Shown here one piece after another: positions 16,221 through 24,641 of a stretch of 64,000 nt of DNA. This DNA is from Virgibacillus sp. SK37. GTDB lineage: Bacteria > Bacillota > Bacilli > Bacillales > Amphibacillaceae. Made by a program: the position numbers and the translations under genes. The notes under the pieces are model-generated. The model was not told where the DNA came from and made no database searches. It saw only the letters and a program-made list of their open reading frames with translations. Location of the stretch: NCBI RefSeq assembly GCF_000725285.1, contig NZ_CP007161.1, forward strand, positions 1,535,911-1,599,910, read 5' to 3'. The first letter of the stretch is position 1. Each line of letters starts with the position of its first letter.

Positions 16221-17225
16221 ATGAAAAAAACAAACGTGGAAATACTATATGAATGGTTGGATAATACTGCGGGTATCATACAGCAGCATGTGAATGAGCC
16301 CTACTTGGACAGTTTAATATATACGATGGAAATTTTGTTTGAAAAGCATATTCCCGAAGATTTAGATGAAGTATTTTCCCAAAAACTACAAAATAATCTA
16401 GATCAAGTTGACATTACTTCTTACAAAACAGAGGAGATTCGAAAAGGGATTCAGCTTGCCGTGTTAAAAGGTATGAAGGATTCTACACAACAACAGCACC
16501 TTATGACACCGGAAACCGTTGCCCTACTTGTTGGTTATCTTGCGGAAAAATTAACTGCTGATAAAGAAGAAGTGCGTTTATTCGACCCTGCTGGCGGGAC
16601 AGGAAATTTAGTAACAACGGTAATGGAACATTTAAAAGAAAAGAAACTAATTGCTTTTGCTGGAGAAGTAGATCCTACTCTGATCCAATTAGCCGTTTTA
16701 AGTGCAAATTTACAACAAAAAAGTATTGAATTCTTTCATCAAGATAGTTTACGTCCATTTTTACTTGACCCGGTTGATTTAATTATCGCAGATCTCCCGG
16801 TTGGATACTATCCCGATGATGTCCAGGCAGATACATATGAGCTAAAAGCAGAGAATGGTAACTCATATGCCCATCATTTATTTATTGAACAAGCAATGAA
16901 CTATACAAAGCCTGGAGGCTACTTGATTTTTGTCGTACCGGATTTTATTTTTAATAGTGATCAATCTGACAAACTACATGCTTATTTACAAGAGCACTCC
17001 CATATTACTGGAGTCATTCGTTTGCCAGAGAGTGCGTTTAAATCCGAAAAAAACATTAAGAGCATTCTGGTGCTGCAGAAGAAAGGTCAAGATACACGTT
17101 CACCTAAACAACCACTCTTGGCCCAAATGCCTTCCTTTAAAAATACAACAGGAATGAGTGATATACTTAATCAAATGAACGATTGGTTCGTCACATATCA
17201 AAAGGAGATGAAAGGTAATGAGTAA
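16221..17225 (+). CDS. ytxK: class I SAM-dependent methyltransferase-like protein YtxK
   Basis: The 334-residue protein resembles the N6-adenine methyltransferase domain of type I restriction modification subunits. It has the SAM-binding DPAGGTGN near residue 120, and DLPVGYY near 190 in place of the usual NPPY. No restriction or specificity subunit is nearby, and the gene is a conserved chromosomal partner of ackA, so a restriction role is unlikely; its substrate is unknown. It overlaps ackA by 8 bp. A GGAGG site precedes the ATG. Confidence 0.88.
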   Translation: MKKTNVEILYEWLDNTAGIIQQHVNEPYLDSLIYTMEILFEKHIPEDLDEVFSQKLQNNLDQVDITSYKTEEIRKGIQLAVLKGMKDSTQQQHLMTPETVALLVGYLAEKLTADKEEVRLFDPAGGTGNLVTTVMEHLKEKKLIAFAGEVDPTLIQLAVLSANLQQKSIEFFHQDSLRPFLLDPVDLIIADLPVGYYPDDVQADTYELKAENGNSYAHHLFIEQAMNYTKPGGYLIFVVPDFIFNSDQSDKLHAYLQEHSHITGVIRLPESAFKSEKNIKSILVLQKKGQDTRSPKQPLLAQMPSFKNTTGMSDILNQMNDWFVTYQKEMKGNE

Positions 17226-18408
17226 TGTATTAGCTGTTAATGCGGGTAGCTCCTCACTAAAGTTCCAATTATTTCAAATGCCTGAGGAAATTGTGCTTGC
17301 AAAGGGACTAACAGAGCGCATTGGCTTAAAGGATTCCATTTTCACATTGGAAATAGGAGATAATAAGGAAAAAACAATTCAGGATATACCAAATCACGAA
17401 ATCGCTGTTAAACAGGTTCTGCACGCTTTAACAAGCTCAGGAGTAATTCAAAGCCTTGATGAAATTAATGCGGTAGGTCATCGCGTGGTGCATGGTGGAG
17501 AACGCTTTAGTGATTCTGTACCTATTACAGATGACGTTATTCAAAGTATTGAAGAACTTTCTGAGCTTGCCCCATTACACAACCCTGCTAATTTGACAGG
17601 AATAGTAGCGTTTAAAGAAGTACTACCTGAAGTTCCAATGGTGGCCGTGTTTGATACTGCTTTCCATCAGACAATGCCAGAGTCATCTTATTTATACAGC
17701 CTTCCATATGAATACTATAAAGATTATGGCATTCGTAAATATGGTTTCCATGGAACTTCACATAAATACGTATCTCAGCGTGCTGCTGAATTATTAAATA
17801 TGCCAGTAGAACAGTTGCGTCTCATTTCTTGTCATTTAGGTAACGGGGCAAGTATTGCAGCAATTCAAGAAGGAAAATCTATTGATACATCAATGGGATT
17901 TACTCCACTGGCAGGTGTTACGATGGGAACACGTTCAGGTAACATAGATCCAGCACTTATTCCATATGTTATGGAGAAAACGGGAAAAACGGCAGAAGAA
18001 GTCATCCATGTATTAAATAAAGAAAGTGGAATGTTGGCATTATCCGGATTTTCAAGTGATTTACGGGATATTGAACAGCAGGCTAAAGATAATGACCGGG
18101 CAGAACTAGCATTGGAGGTTTTTGCTGGGCGAATCCATAAATACCTTGGTTCCTATGCAGCAAAAATGTCAGGTGTTGATGCGATAATCTTCACAGCAGG
18201 TGTAGGCGAGAATAGTGATGTTGTAAGGGAAAAGGTACTTCATGGATTGGAATTTATGGGCGTGTATTGGGACCCTTCAAGAAACAAGGTAAGGGGACAG
18301 GAAAGATTTATCAATTACCCACATTCACCTGTTAAAGTTATCGTCATCCCTACAAATGAAGAAGTAATGATTGCAAGGGATACAGTGGAAAAAGTTCTGA
18401 ACAAGTAG
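17218..18408 (+). CDS. ackA: acetate kinase
   Basis: Acetate kinase converts acetyl phosphate and ADP to acetate and ATP in overflow metabolism. The 396-residue protein has the N-terminal signature [15 protein letters not shown], the second signature around GHRVVHGGE, the catalytic region HNPANLTGI and [11 protein letters not shown], and TAGVGENS near the C-terminus. Its ATG lies inside the end of ytxK with a GGAG site, so translation is coupled. Confidence 0.98.
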   Translation: MSNVLAVNAGSSSLKFQLFQMPEEIVLAKGLTERIGLKDSIFTLEIGDNKEKTIQDIPNHEIAVKQVLHALTSSGVIQSLDEINAVGHRVVHGGERFSDSVPITDDVIQSIEELSELAPLHNPANLTGIVAFKEVLPEVPMVAVFDTAFHQTMPESSYLYSLPYEYYKDYGIRKYGFHGTSHKYVSQRAAELLNMPVEQLRLISCHLGNGASIAAIQEGKSIDTSMGFTPLAGVTMGTRSGNIDPALIPYVMEKTGKTAEEVIHVLNKESGMLALSGFSSDLRDIEQQAKDNDRAELALEVFAGRIHKYLGSYAAKMSGVDAIIFTAGVGENSDVVREKVLHGLEFMGVYWDPSRNKVRGQERFINYPHSPVKVIVIPTNEEVMIARDTVEKVLNK

Positions 18409-18429
18409 CTTAAGCAAGGAGGGGATAAC

Positions 18430-18942
18430 TTGTCGGTTACAGAGCATAAGCAAAATAATCAGCCTGTTAATTGTATGATCATCACAGTTAGTGACACACG
18501 CACGGTGGAGACAGATAAAAGTGGTAATTTAATGCAGGATTTATTAGAGCAAGCTGGGCACCATGTTGTAATGAGGGAGATTGTCCCTGATGAATATTCA
18601 CTTATTCAAAAAGCAGTAAGGGCTGGTTGTGACCATCCTCATATTGAAGTAGTTTTGACGAATGGTGGCACAGGTATAGCTGGAAGGGATGTAACCATAG
18701 AAGCTGTTACAGCTATATTTGAAAAAGAGATACCAGGATTTGGGGAAATCTTCAGGTACTTAAGTTATAAAGAGGATATCGGATCTGCAGCTATATTATC
18801 ACGAGCAGTAGCAGGAGTGCTTGGACAAACGGCAATTATATCTACTCCAGGCTCTTCTGGAGCAGTAAAACTAGCGATGAATAAGCTTATTATTCCAGAA
18901 ATATCTCACATGAGCAAAGAGATTAAAAAGGACTATAAATAA
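18430..18942 (+). CDS. moaB: MoaB-type molybdenum cofactor protein
   Basis: This is a molybdopterin-binding protein of the MoaB/MogA fold, expected to act in adenylylation of molybdopterin. The 170-residue protein has VSDTRT at the N-terminus, TNGGTGIAGRDVT in the middle and the SRAVAG segment. The start is TTG at 18430, directed by AGGAGGGG. It follows ackA by 21 bp and ends in a bidirectional hairpin. No other molybdenum cofactor genes are in the window. Confidence 0.93.
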   Translation: MSVTEHKQNNQPVNCMIITVSDTRTVETDKSGNLMQDLLEQAGHHVVMREIVPDEYSLIQKAVRAGCDHPHIEVVLTNGGTGIAGRDVTIEAVTAIFEKEIPGFGEIFRYLSYKEDIGSAAILSRAVAGVLGQTAIISTPGSSGAVKLAMNKLIIPEISHMSKEIKKDYK

Positions 18943-18969
18943 ATGCTAGCGTATGATACGCTAGCATTT
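18941..18969. terminator. bidirectional terminator between moaB and uspA
   Basis: 13-bp arms (AAATGCTAGCGTA / TACGCTAGCATTT) lie between the two convergent genes. Confidence 0.85.
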
Positions 18970-18977
18970 ATTTATTA

Positions 18978-19406
18978 TTACCGGATTACTAAGACGTCAC
19001 AGTTTGCATAGCGTGTAATGCTTTCGGAAACACTACCAATTAAGAAACGTTCAACTGCACTCATTCCAGTGGCACCACAAATGATTAGGTCTGCTTCAAA
19101 ATCTTGAGCAATTTCTTTTGCTATTTTAACTTTAGGGGAACCATATTCTACACATCGGACAAGATTTTTAATTCCTGCTGCCTTTGCATGTTCCACATAA
19201 TTATCCAATAAGTCCTTCGCATATTCTTCAGCACGCTCAGCAAGTGTTCGATCGTATGCTTCTGCAGTGGCAAAGGTTCGGGAATCTACAACATGTGCGA
19301 GAATAAGTCTAGCATTGTTACGTTTAACAATGTCTAATGATTTCTTGAACGCTTTTTCAGACGCTTCGGAACCATCCACGGCTACTACAATATGTTTATA
19401 TTCCAT
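18978..19406 (-). CDS. universal stress protein, UspA family
   Basis: This is a small cytoplasmic nucleotide-binding stress protein. From the ATG at 19406 (GGGGGAGA upstream) it has 142 residues. The N-terminal strand IVVAVDGSEAS and the C-terminal ATP-binding motif G-x2-G-x9-G-S (GATGMSAVERFLIGS) are intact, so it belongs to the ATP-binding subgroup. An in-frame start six codons upstream is less likely because it lies within the ribosome binding site. It is monocistronic. Confidence 0.94.
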   Translation of the reverse strand: MEYKHIVVAVDGSEASEKAFKKSLDIVKRNNARLILAHVVDSRTFATAEAYDRTLAERAEEYAKDLLDNYVEHAKAAGIKNLVRCVEYGSPKVKIAKEIAQDFEADLIICGATGMSAVERFLIGSVSESITRYANCDVLVIR

Positions 19407-19537
19407 GTTTATCTCCCCCTTCACTATAATTATATACCCTTATAAATGAAGGAACAATCAATTTTCGGTTGGAATTGGTAAATATAAGTTACTATTTGTT
19501 TCTTTTTTATGGGTAAACTAAGTGTGGAGGTGATCAC

Positions 19538-19702
19538 ATGGCTAAAAAGGAGAAAAGACATACCCCTGAACGAATGTTTGAAGATGAAACTGGCGTAGCA
19601 GCTGTTCAGAACCAATTAAATGAAAGCTATCAAAGTGGTGTTATCGAGGATCAGCTTCATAATAACAAAGCAATTCACACTTTTAATAACCAAAAAAATT
19701 AA
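19538..19702 (+). CDS. small hydrophilic protein of unknown function (54 aa)
   Basis: The short ORF begins MAKKEKRHTPERMFEDETGV and continues with a Gln/Asn-rich helix-like stretch ending in a polar tail. It has a good GTGGAGGTGA ribosome binding site before the ATG and its own terminator at 19716-19747, so it is very likely expressed. There is no membrane segment or cysteine. It faintly resembles the short YozQ-like DUF4025 proteins, but I cannot assign it. A spore-associated role would be speculation. Confidence 0.7.
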   Translation: MAKKEKRHTPERMFEDETGVAAVQNQLNESYQSGVIEDQLHNNKAIHTFNNQKN

Positions 19703-19715
19703 ATCTCATTTGATG

Positions 19716-19747
19716 GAAGAAGAGCATCTTAGCTCTTCTTCTTTTTA
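19716..19747 (+). terminator. terminator after the 54-aa ORF
   Basis: Hairpin GAAGAAGAGC / GCTCTTCTTC followed by TTTTT. Confidence 0.85.
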
Positions 19748-19806
19748 CATAGGAATAAACTACGTTATAATAGGTTTGTAAAAAAAATATTTTTTGTTAT
19801 GTTTTT

Positions 19807-19833
19807 TGAAACCTAAGTCGGGAGTTACTCGTA
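19807..19833 (+). promoter_or_regulatory. sigma-W-type (ECF) promoter of the pspA operon
   Basis: TGAAAC (19807-19812), a 17-bp spacer and CGTA (19830-19833) match the extracytoplasmic-function sigma-W pattern of Bacillus (TGAAAC, 16-17 bp, CGTA). The start would fall about 35 bp before the first gene. The B. subtilis pspA operon is known to be under sigma-W. Confidence 0.65.
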
Positions 19834-19876
19834 CTAGATAGGGAACAGAGTTCATGAACAATTGTGAGGTGTGGCT

Positions 19877-20386
19877 ATGGGATTCTTTTCCAAGCTTTTT
19901 AGCAGTAAAAAGGATAAACCTGAAGTGAAGGAGAGAACTGCATTAACAATTCAAGTTGGAGATATTGTTACTTATGACTTAATCGATTATGAGGTGGTAG
20001 GTAAAATCACATATCGGGATGGTGGTTATGAGTGGCTTGGTTATCAATTATTAGAGGGTAAAAATACATTATGGTTATCCGCTGAGATGGATGACGAACT
20101 TGAATTAGGTATTTACAAGAAGATACAGCTACCTGTTTCTACGCCCTACCCAAAAGAAATGTCGTATGAAAACAGAAAATATTATTTAGAAGAATCAGGT
20201 AAGGCAAATGTTGTTGGAGAAGGAAGAAGCGCTAATATAAATGGTAGCCAAACTCATTATGCTGACTATAGTGATTCTGAAGAAGAACATTTTTTAAGCT
20301 TTGAAACATGGGGAACTGAAACAGAAGCGAGTTATGGTTATCCTATTGAAGAATTTGAATTGAAAATATTAGCAGGAACTATATAG
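19877..20386 (+). CDS. DUF4178 domain protein
   Basis: The 169-residue protein has a short lysine-rich N-terminus (MGFFSKLFSSKK). The rest is predicted beta-rich and fits the DUF4178 family (QVGDIVTYDLIDYEVVGKIT, then YEWLGYQLLEG). The function of DUF4178 is unknown; it recurs next to PspA. The ATG at 19877 lies five bases after GAGGTG; an in-frame GTG two codons earlier is less likely. It is the first gene of the operon, 12 bp before pspA. Confidence 0.8.
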   Translation: MGFFSKLFSSKKDKPEVKERTALTIQVGDIVTYDLIDYEVVGKITYRDGGYEWLGYQLLEGKNTLWLSAEMDDELELGIYKKIQLPVSTPYPKEMSYENRKYYLEESGKANVVGEGRSANINGSQTHYADYSDSEEEHFLSFETWGTETEASYGYPIEEFELKILAGTI

Positions 20387-20398
20387 GAGGAATGTATT

Positions 20399-21067
20399 AT
20401 GTTTAAATTTTTTGGTCGAATGAAAACAGTTGTCAGTTCAGAATTAAATGCTATGTTGGATAAAGCAGAAGATCCTGTGAAAATGCTTGACCAGTTTATG
20501 CGTGACATGTCTGAAGATATTCGTGAGGCAGAAGCAGCTGTAGCTAAGCAAATCGCAAACGAAAAAATGTTAAAACGTAAAGCAAATGATGCGAAAGCTC
20601 TTGTAGAAAAGAGACAGAAACAAGCAGAACAAGCAATTGAAGCTGGCAATGAAGATTTGGCAAGACGCGCACTTCAAGATAAGAATGAACATGAATCAAA
20701 TGCCAACAGCTTAAATGAATCATGGGAACGTGCTAAACAGGATGCTGACACGCTTCGTAATAAATTGGAAGAAATGAAAAAGGAATACCAAGAAATGAAA
20801 TTGAAAAAGGATTCCTTAAAAGCACGTGCTGAATCAGCAAGAACCCGCACAAAAATGAATCGTACCATGTCTTCTATTGGTAGTGATGATTCCAAACGTG
20901 GATTTGAACGAATGGAAGAAAAAGTAATGCAATATGAGGCAGAAGCAGAGACAAGTGAAGATATGTCTCAATCAAGCCGTTCATTGGATGATGAGTTTGA
21001 AGAATTGAATAACGATAATGTCGATGATGAACTTGCAGCATTAAAAAAGAAAATGGGGAAAGAATAA
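20399..21067 (+). CDS. pspA: PspA/IM30 family envelope stress protein
   Basis: This is a peripheral inner-membrane protein that oligomerises on stressed membranes and preserves the membrane potential. The 222-residue sequence has the amphipathic N-terminal helix (MFKFFGRMKTVVSSELNAML) followed by long charged coiled coil, as in PspA/LiaH/Vipp1. The AGGAGG site leaves 7-8 bases to the ATG. A hairpin without a T run (21079-21100) follows and may tune downstream expression. Confidence 0.95.
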   Translation: MFKFFGRMKTVVSSELNAMLDKAEDPVKMLDQFMRDMSEDIREAEAAVAKQIANEKMLKRKANDAKALVEKRQKQAEQAIEAGNEDLARRALQDKNEHESNANSLNESWERAKQDADTLRNKLEEMKKEYQEMKLKKDSLKARAESARTRTKMNRTMSSIGSDDSKRGFERMEEKVMQYEAEAETSEDMSQSSRSLDDEFEELNNDNVDDELAALKKKMGKE

Positions 21068-21136
21068 TTATTTGTGCAGGAGCAGTTCCTTAGCTGCTCC
21101 TATTCCTTATTTTCATGGTAGGAAGGGGGAAGTAAA

Positions 21137-21772
21137 TTGAATAAAAAATGGCTGATGCTTGGATTTTTCTCTCTCTTGATCCTATTGCTCACTGCATGTT
21201 CAGACAGAGGCATGGATGAAGAAATAAGCATTACTTCTGAAGAACTACCAGATGAACCGGAAAAAAATGAACTTATATCCTCTATTAAAGCAGATGAAAG
21301 TTATGAAATTGATGACTTAATAGAAGCTCATTTTCCATTAATAGATGTAGTGAATGGTGATACATATGATGCGGAAGTATTTGCAACTAAGCGATTTAAT
21401 CGGGAGGAACTTGTTTCCTTGCTCGCTTCCGTGATAGAGCCTAGAGAGATTAGTGAAGAAAAGGATCAACAACAAATTATGGTTTATCAAGATGACTTTG
21501 TTACTGTTAAACCAAGTGAAGACGACAGTAGTGTAATGGTAATTGAAGTGGCAAGTAAAGAATTTGTACGTAATAATTACGCACCCAGTTTTTTAAGCAC
21601 GTATTTCACGTATCGGCTGCTTGATAGTATGCTTGGAAACAATTGGAGCGACCGACGTGCCCGAGAATGCCAAAATGGTGGTTGCTATGGCGGATATAGT
21701 GGTGGCGCTTATGGTACACCAAAACGAGGAAATACCAGTTATCGCGGAGGCGGGCCTGGTGCAGGGAAATAA
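21137..21772 (+). CDS. DUF4247 lipoprotein
   Basis: The 211-residue protein begins with a signal peptide and a clear lipobox LLTAC (Cys21), so it should be a lipoprotein on the outer face of the membrane. The middle fits DUF4247 (around FVRNNYAPSFLSTYF). The tail is rich in Gly and Tyr (about residues 178-211). The start is TTG at 21137 after GGAAGGGGGA. The function is unknown; its place between pspA and a DUF350 gene implies an envelope role. Confidence 0.82.
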   Translation: MNKKWLMLGFFSLLILLLTACSDRGMDEEISITSEELPDEPEKNELISSIKADESYEIDDLIEAHFPLIDVVNGDTYDAEVFATKRFNREELVSLLASVIEPREISEEKDQQQIMVYQDDFVTVKPSEDDSSVMVIEVASKEFVRNNYAPSFLSTYFTYRLLDSMLGNNWSDRRARECQNGGCYGGYSGGAYGTPKRGNTSYRGGGPGAGK

Positions 21773-21787
21773 AAGGAGGGAAATGGA

Positions 21788-22183
21788 ATGGAACCATTTA
21801 TTGCAACACTTTTGTATTTTGTAATATCAATTGTAATAGTTATTATTGGATTAATTATATTTGAAAACATGACGAGAAAATATAAGGACATGGAAGAAGT
21901 AAAGAATGGAAACGAAGCAGTGGCATTGTCCATCCTAGGGAAAATAATCGGTATTTGCGTTGTATTAGCATTTGCAATATATAACAGTTCTGTTATTTAT
22001 GAAACGATCATCTGGGGAATTGTAGGAGTAGTTCTGCAGATGGTTGCTTATGGCCTTTTTGATCTTTTTACCAAGAGCTTTTCTGTGCAGGATGAATTAC
22101 TGAAAAACAATAAAGCAGTAGGTCTTATTTCAGTTGGTGTATCGATTGGTTTAGCACTTGTTATCGGAGCTTCTATTACATAA
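21788..22183 (+). CDS. DUF350 membrane protein
   Basis: The 131-residue protein has four hydrophobic segments (about 5-28, 46-64, 70-94, 108-130) with short loops, as in DUF350 proteins. In E. coli the DUF350 protein YjfL is encoded beside the PspA homologue YjfJ. It starts 15 bp after the DUF4247 gene with an AAAGGAGGG site. No transport or catalytic motif is visible. Confidence 0.82.
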   Translation: MEPFIATLLYFVISIVIVIIGLIIFENMTRKYKDMEEVKNGNEAVALSILGKIIGICVVLAFAIYNSSVIYETIIWGIVGVVLQMVAYGLFDLFTKSFSVQDELLKNNKAVGLISVGVSIGLALVIGASIT

Positions 22184-22285
22184 TTTCACAAGTTCCTTAA
22201 ATAATAGTGAATTATAACTGGCTTCCGTCATTTAACTGGCGAGAAGCCACCTTTTGTTTCTGAACTAAAATTTGGAGTGATAATA

Positions 22286-23836
22286 GTGAAAAATTCAGCC
22301 GAAAGAAATAGTAACATCATTTACTGGGCTTCGGGAATTGTATCCATATGTGGTATTATTTTCGAAGTGCTTTTCGGGGCACTTGGTTCGTACATACTAG
22401 GCGATGGAGTAAAACAATATACACTTATTATCTCTCTATTTTTAACTGGGATGGGAATTGGAGCCAGTTTAAGTGAAAAGGTAATGAAACATTTGATTAT
22501 TGCCTTCGTGTATGTTGAATTTGGTGTAGCAGTGATTGGAGGCTTTTCCAGCTTTACCATGTTTGGTATAACTGCTTTTGCTCCAGAAGGAACGGATGCA
22601 TTCTATTTATATCTCATTACATTAGTGATCGGTGCATTAACAGGTTTTGAACTACCTATTTTAATAAGGAAAGCAAATGAGATTGGTGTTACATTAAATA
22701 AGAGTACCGCAAGAGTCCTTTTTTCTGATTATGCAGGTGGGTTAATCGGAGGATTATTGTTTGTATTTTTATTACGTCCCCAGTTTGGCATGGTTAAATC
22801 TGCCTTCTTGGTAGGCTGTATTAATGTAACGGTAGCATTAGTTGTCTTATGGCTATTTCGAAAAGAGATTAAATACTTTAGTGTACATGCAGTTATTGGG
22901 ACAGGTATCGCAATTCTTTTGATAATTGGACTGTTTTTTGGTGAGGAGCTCGCCTTTACATTTGAACAAAAGCTATATAAAGACCCCATTCTCCACATGG
23001 AAGAAAGTAGTTACCAAAAGATTATTCTTACACGTGATGAGGAGGATGTTCGCCTGTATTTAGATGGTTCGTTACAGTTAAGTTCGACAGATGAGCATCG
23101 CTATCATGAAGTGTTGGTACACCCTGCGATGTCATCTGTACCACAACCAAAAAATGTCCTCATTTTAGGCGGTGGGGATGGCGTGGCTGCGAAGGAAGTG
23201 TTGAAGTATGATACGGTGGAGAATGTTACACTTGTTGATCTTGATCCAGCAGTCATAGATCTTGCGAACACCAACAAATATTTACTTGAATTAAACGACG
23301 GATCACTAAAAAATAATAAAGTACACGTAAAAAATAAAGATGCCTTTCAGTTTCTCGAAAAGTCTATAGTGTTTTATGATGTTGTTCTCGTTGATTTACC
23401 TGATCCGAATAATGAGAGCTTGAATAAGCTTTATACGAAAGAATTTTATTCACTGGTCCGTAATCATTTATCACCAGAAGGAACCATGATGGTACAGGCA
23501 ACAAGTCCGGTTTTTGCAACAGAAGTATACTGGACCATCTCGGAGACCATTTCCTCTACAGGTTTAAATACAGAAAATCTGCACATTGATGTACCAAGTT
23601 TTGGTAATTGGGGCTTTGTAATGGCAAGCAGAAAAGATATCGAATTGGATGAATTGAAAATAACTGTTCCAACTAGATATCTAAAGTCGGAACTGCTTCC
23701 TAGTCTTGCTGTTTTTGGTAAGGATGAAGACGGTGATATAGAGGGAAGGAATGGAAAAGACCTAACCTTAAAACCAAATACATTAATTGATCCACACTTA
23801 ATACAAATTTATGAAAAAGCTTGGAAAAACTATTAG
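22286..23836 (+). CDS. membrane-bound spermidine synthase homologue
   Basis: The N-terminal half (to about residue 222) has seven or so hydrophobic segments. The C-terminal half is an aminopropyltransferase/spermidine synthase fold with the SAM-type loop GGGDG at 295-299 and the acidic motif DLPDP at 370-374. This predicts transfer of an aminopropyl group from decarboxylated SAM to a polyamine or related acceptor at the membrane. The GTG at 22286 has GGAG eight bases upstream; the GTG at 22277 overlaps that site. It is the last gene of the pspA operon. The true substrate is not shown. Confidence 0.85.
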   Translation: MKNSAERNSNIIYWASGIVSICGIIFEVLFGALGSYILGDGVKQYTLIISLFLTGMGIGASLSEKVMKHLIIAFVYVEFGVAVIGGFSSFTMFGITAFAPEGTDAFYLYLITLVIGALTGFELPILIRKANEIGVTLNKSTARVLFSDYAGGLIGGLLFVFLLRPQFGMVKSAFLVGCINVTVALVVLWLFRKEIKYFSVHAVIGTGIAILLIIGLFFGEELAFTFEQKLYKDPILHMEESSYQKIILTRDEEDVRLYLDGSLQLSSTDEHRYHEVLVHPAMSSVPQPKNVLILGGGDGVAAKEVLKYDTVENVTLVDLDPAVIDLANTNKYLLELNDGSLKNNKVHVKNKDAFQFLEKSIVFYDVVLVDLPDPNNESLNKLYTKEFYSLVRNHLSPEGTMMVQATSPVFATEVYWTISETISSTGLNTENLHIDVPSFGNWGFVMASRKDIELDELKITVPTRYLKSELLPSLAVFGKDEDGDIEGRNGKDLTLKPNTLIDPHLIQIYEKAWKNY

Positions 23837-23917
23837 AAACAAATAAAATAGGGTAAAGGAATTAGTGGAGTCTCTGTCGAAACGATAGAGTAGAGCAAAT
23901 GAAAAAGGAGAGATAAT

Positions 23918-24598
23918 GTGAAAGTATCTTATCATGGTCATTCTGTTGTAAGGGTGGAAACAGACTCCCACAAAATTTTAATTGATCCGTTTATTTCCGG
24001 AAATGAAGCATGTGATTTAGATCCAAATACAGTGGAAGCAGATGTGATTTTACTAACACATGGTCATAATGATCACGTTGGTGATACGTTTGATATTGCT
24101 AAACGTAATGATGCCCTTGTAGTCGCGCCCAATGAATTGGCTGTTTACTTAGGTTTTAAAGGGTTGAACACACATCCAATGCATATTGGCGGTGCCAACG
24201 AATTTGATTTCGGTAATGTGAAATTCACACAGGCTTTTCACGGTTCCTCCTATACTGAAGAGGACAACACAATTGTTTATACAGGAATGCCTGGTGGAAT
24301 TCTATTAACAATTGAAGGGAAAACCATTTACCATATGGGGGACACAGCGTTATTTACCGATTTAAAAATGTATGGTGACATGAATGATATTGATTTAGCA
24401 TTTGTCCCAATTGGCGATAATTTCACAATGGGACCAGAGGATGCGTTAATCGCAACAGACTGGATTAAAGCGAAAACCGTAGTACCCGTTCACTATGACA
24501 CCTTCCCTGTAATCAAGCAGGATCCAGAAGACTTTGCAAGCAAAGTAAAAACAGGAGAAGGAAAGGTAATGAAGATTGGGGAAGAGATGGAGTTGTAA
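23918..24598 (+). CDS. ytkL: metallo-beta-lactamase fold hydrolase YtkL (UPF0173)
   Basis: The 226-residue cytoplasmic metal-dependent hydrolase has the HxHxDH zinc motif at 48-53 ([10 protein letters not shown]), further metal ligands in the HMGDTALF segment, and PVHYDTFP near the end. Its substrate is unknown. The start is GTG with AAAGGAGAG upstream. It belongs to the conserved Bacillus backbone and marks the left edge of the inserted pilus region; a hairpin terminator follows. Confidence 0.92.
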   Translation: MKVSYHGHSVVRVETDSHKILIDPFISGNEACDLDPNTVEADVILLTHGHNDHVGDTFDIAKRNDALVVAPNELAVYLGFKGLNTHPMHIGGANEFDFGNVKFTQAFHGSSYTEEDNTIVYTGMPGGILLTIEGKTIYHMGDTALFTDLKMYGDMNDIDLAFVPIGDNFTMGPEDALIATDWIKAKTVVPVHYDTFPVIKQDPEDFASKVKTGEGKVMKIGEEMEL

Positions 24599-24604
24599 AA
24601 GAAA

Positions 24605-24638
24605 AACCCGTGGGTGCTGCACTCACGGGTTTATTCTT
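24605..24638. terminator. terminator between ytkL and the divergent pseudopilin gene
   Basis: Arms AAACCCGTG / CACGGGTTT lie between convergent stop codons, with A and T runs on the two sides, so it may serve both. Confidence 0.8.
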
Positions 24639-24641
24639 ACT

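Noticed and set aside
16221-17225. YtxK as part of a restriction-modification or phage-defence system
   Set aside because: There is no specificity or nuclease subunit, the NPPY motif is altered, and the gene is a conserved housekeeping neighbour of ackA.
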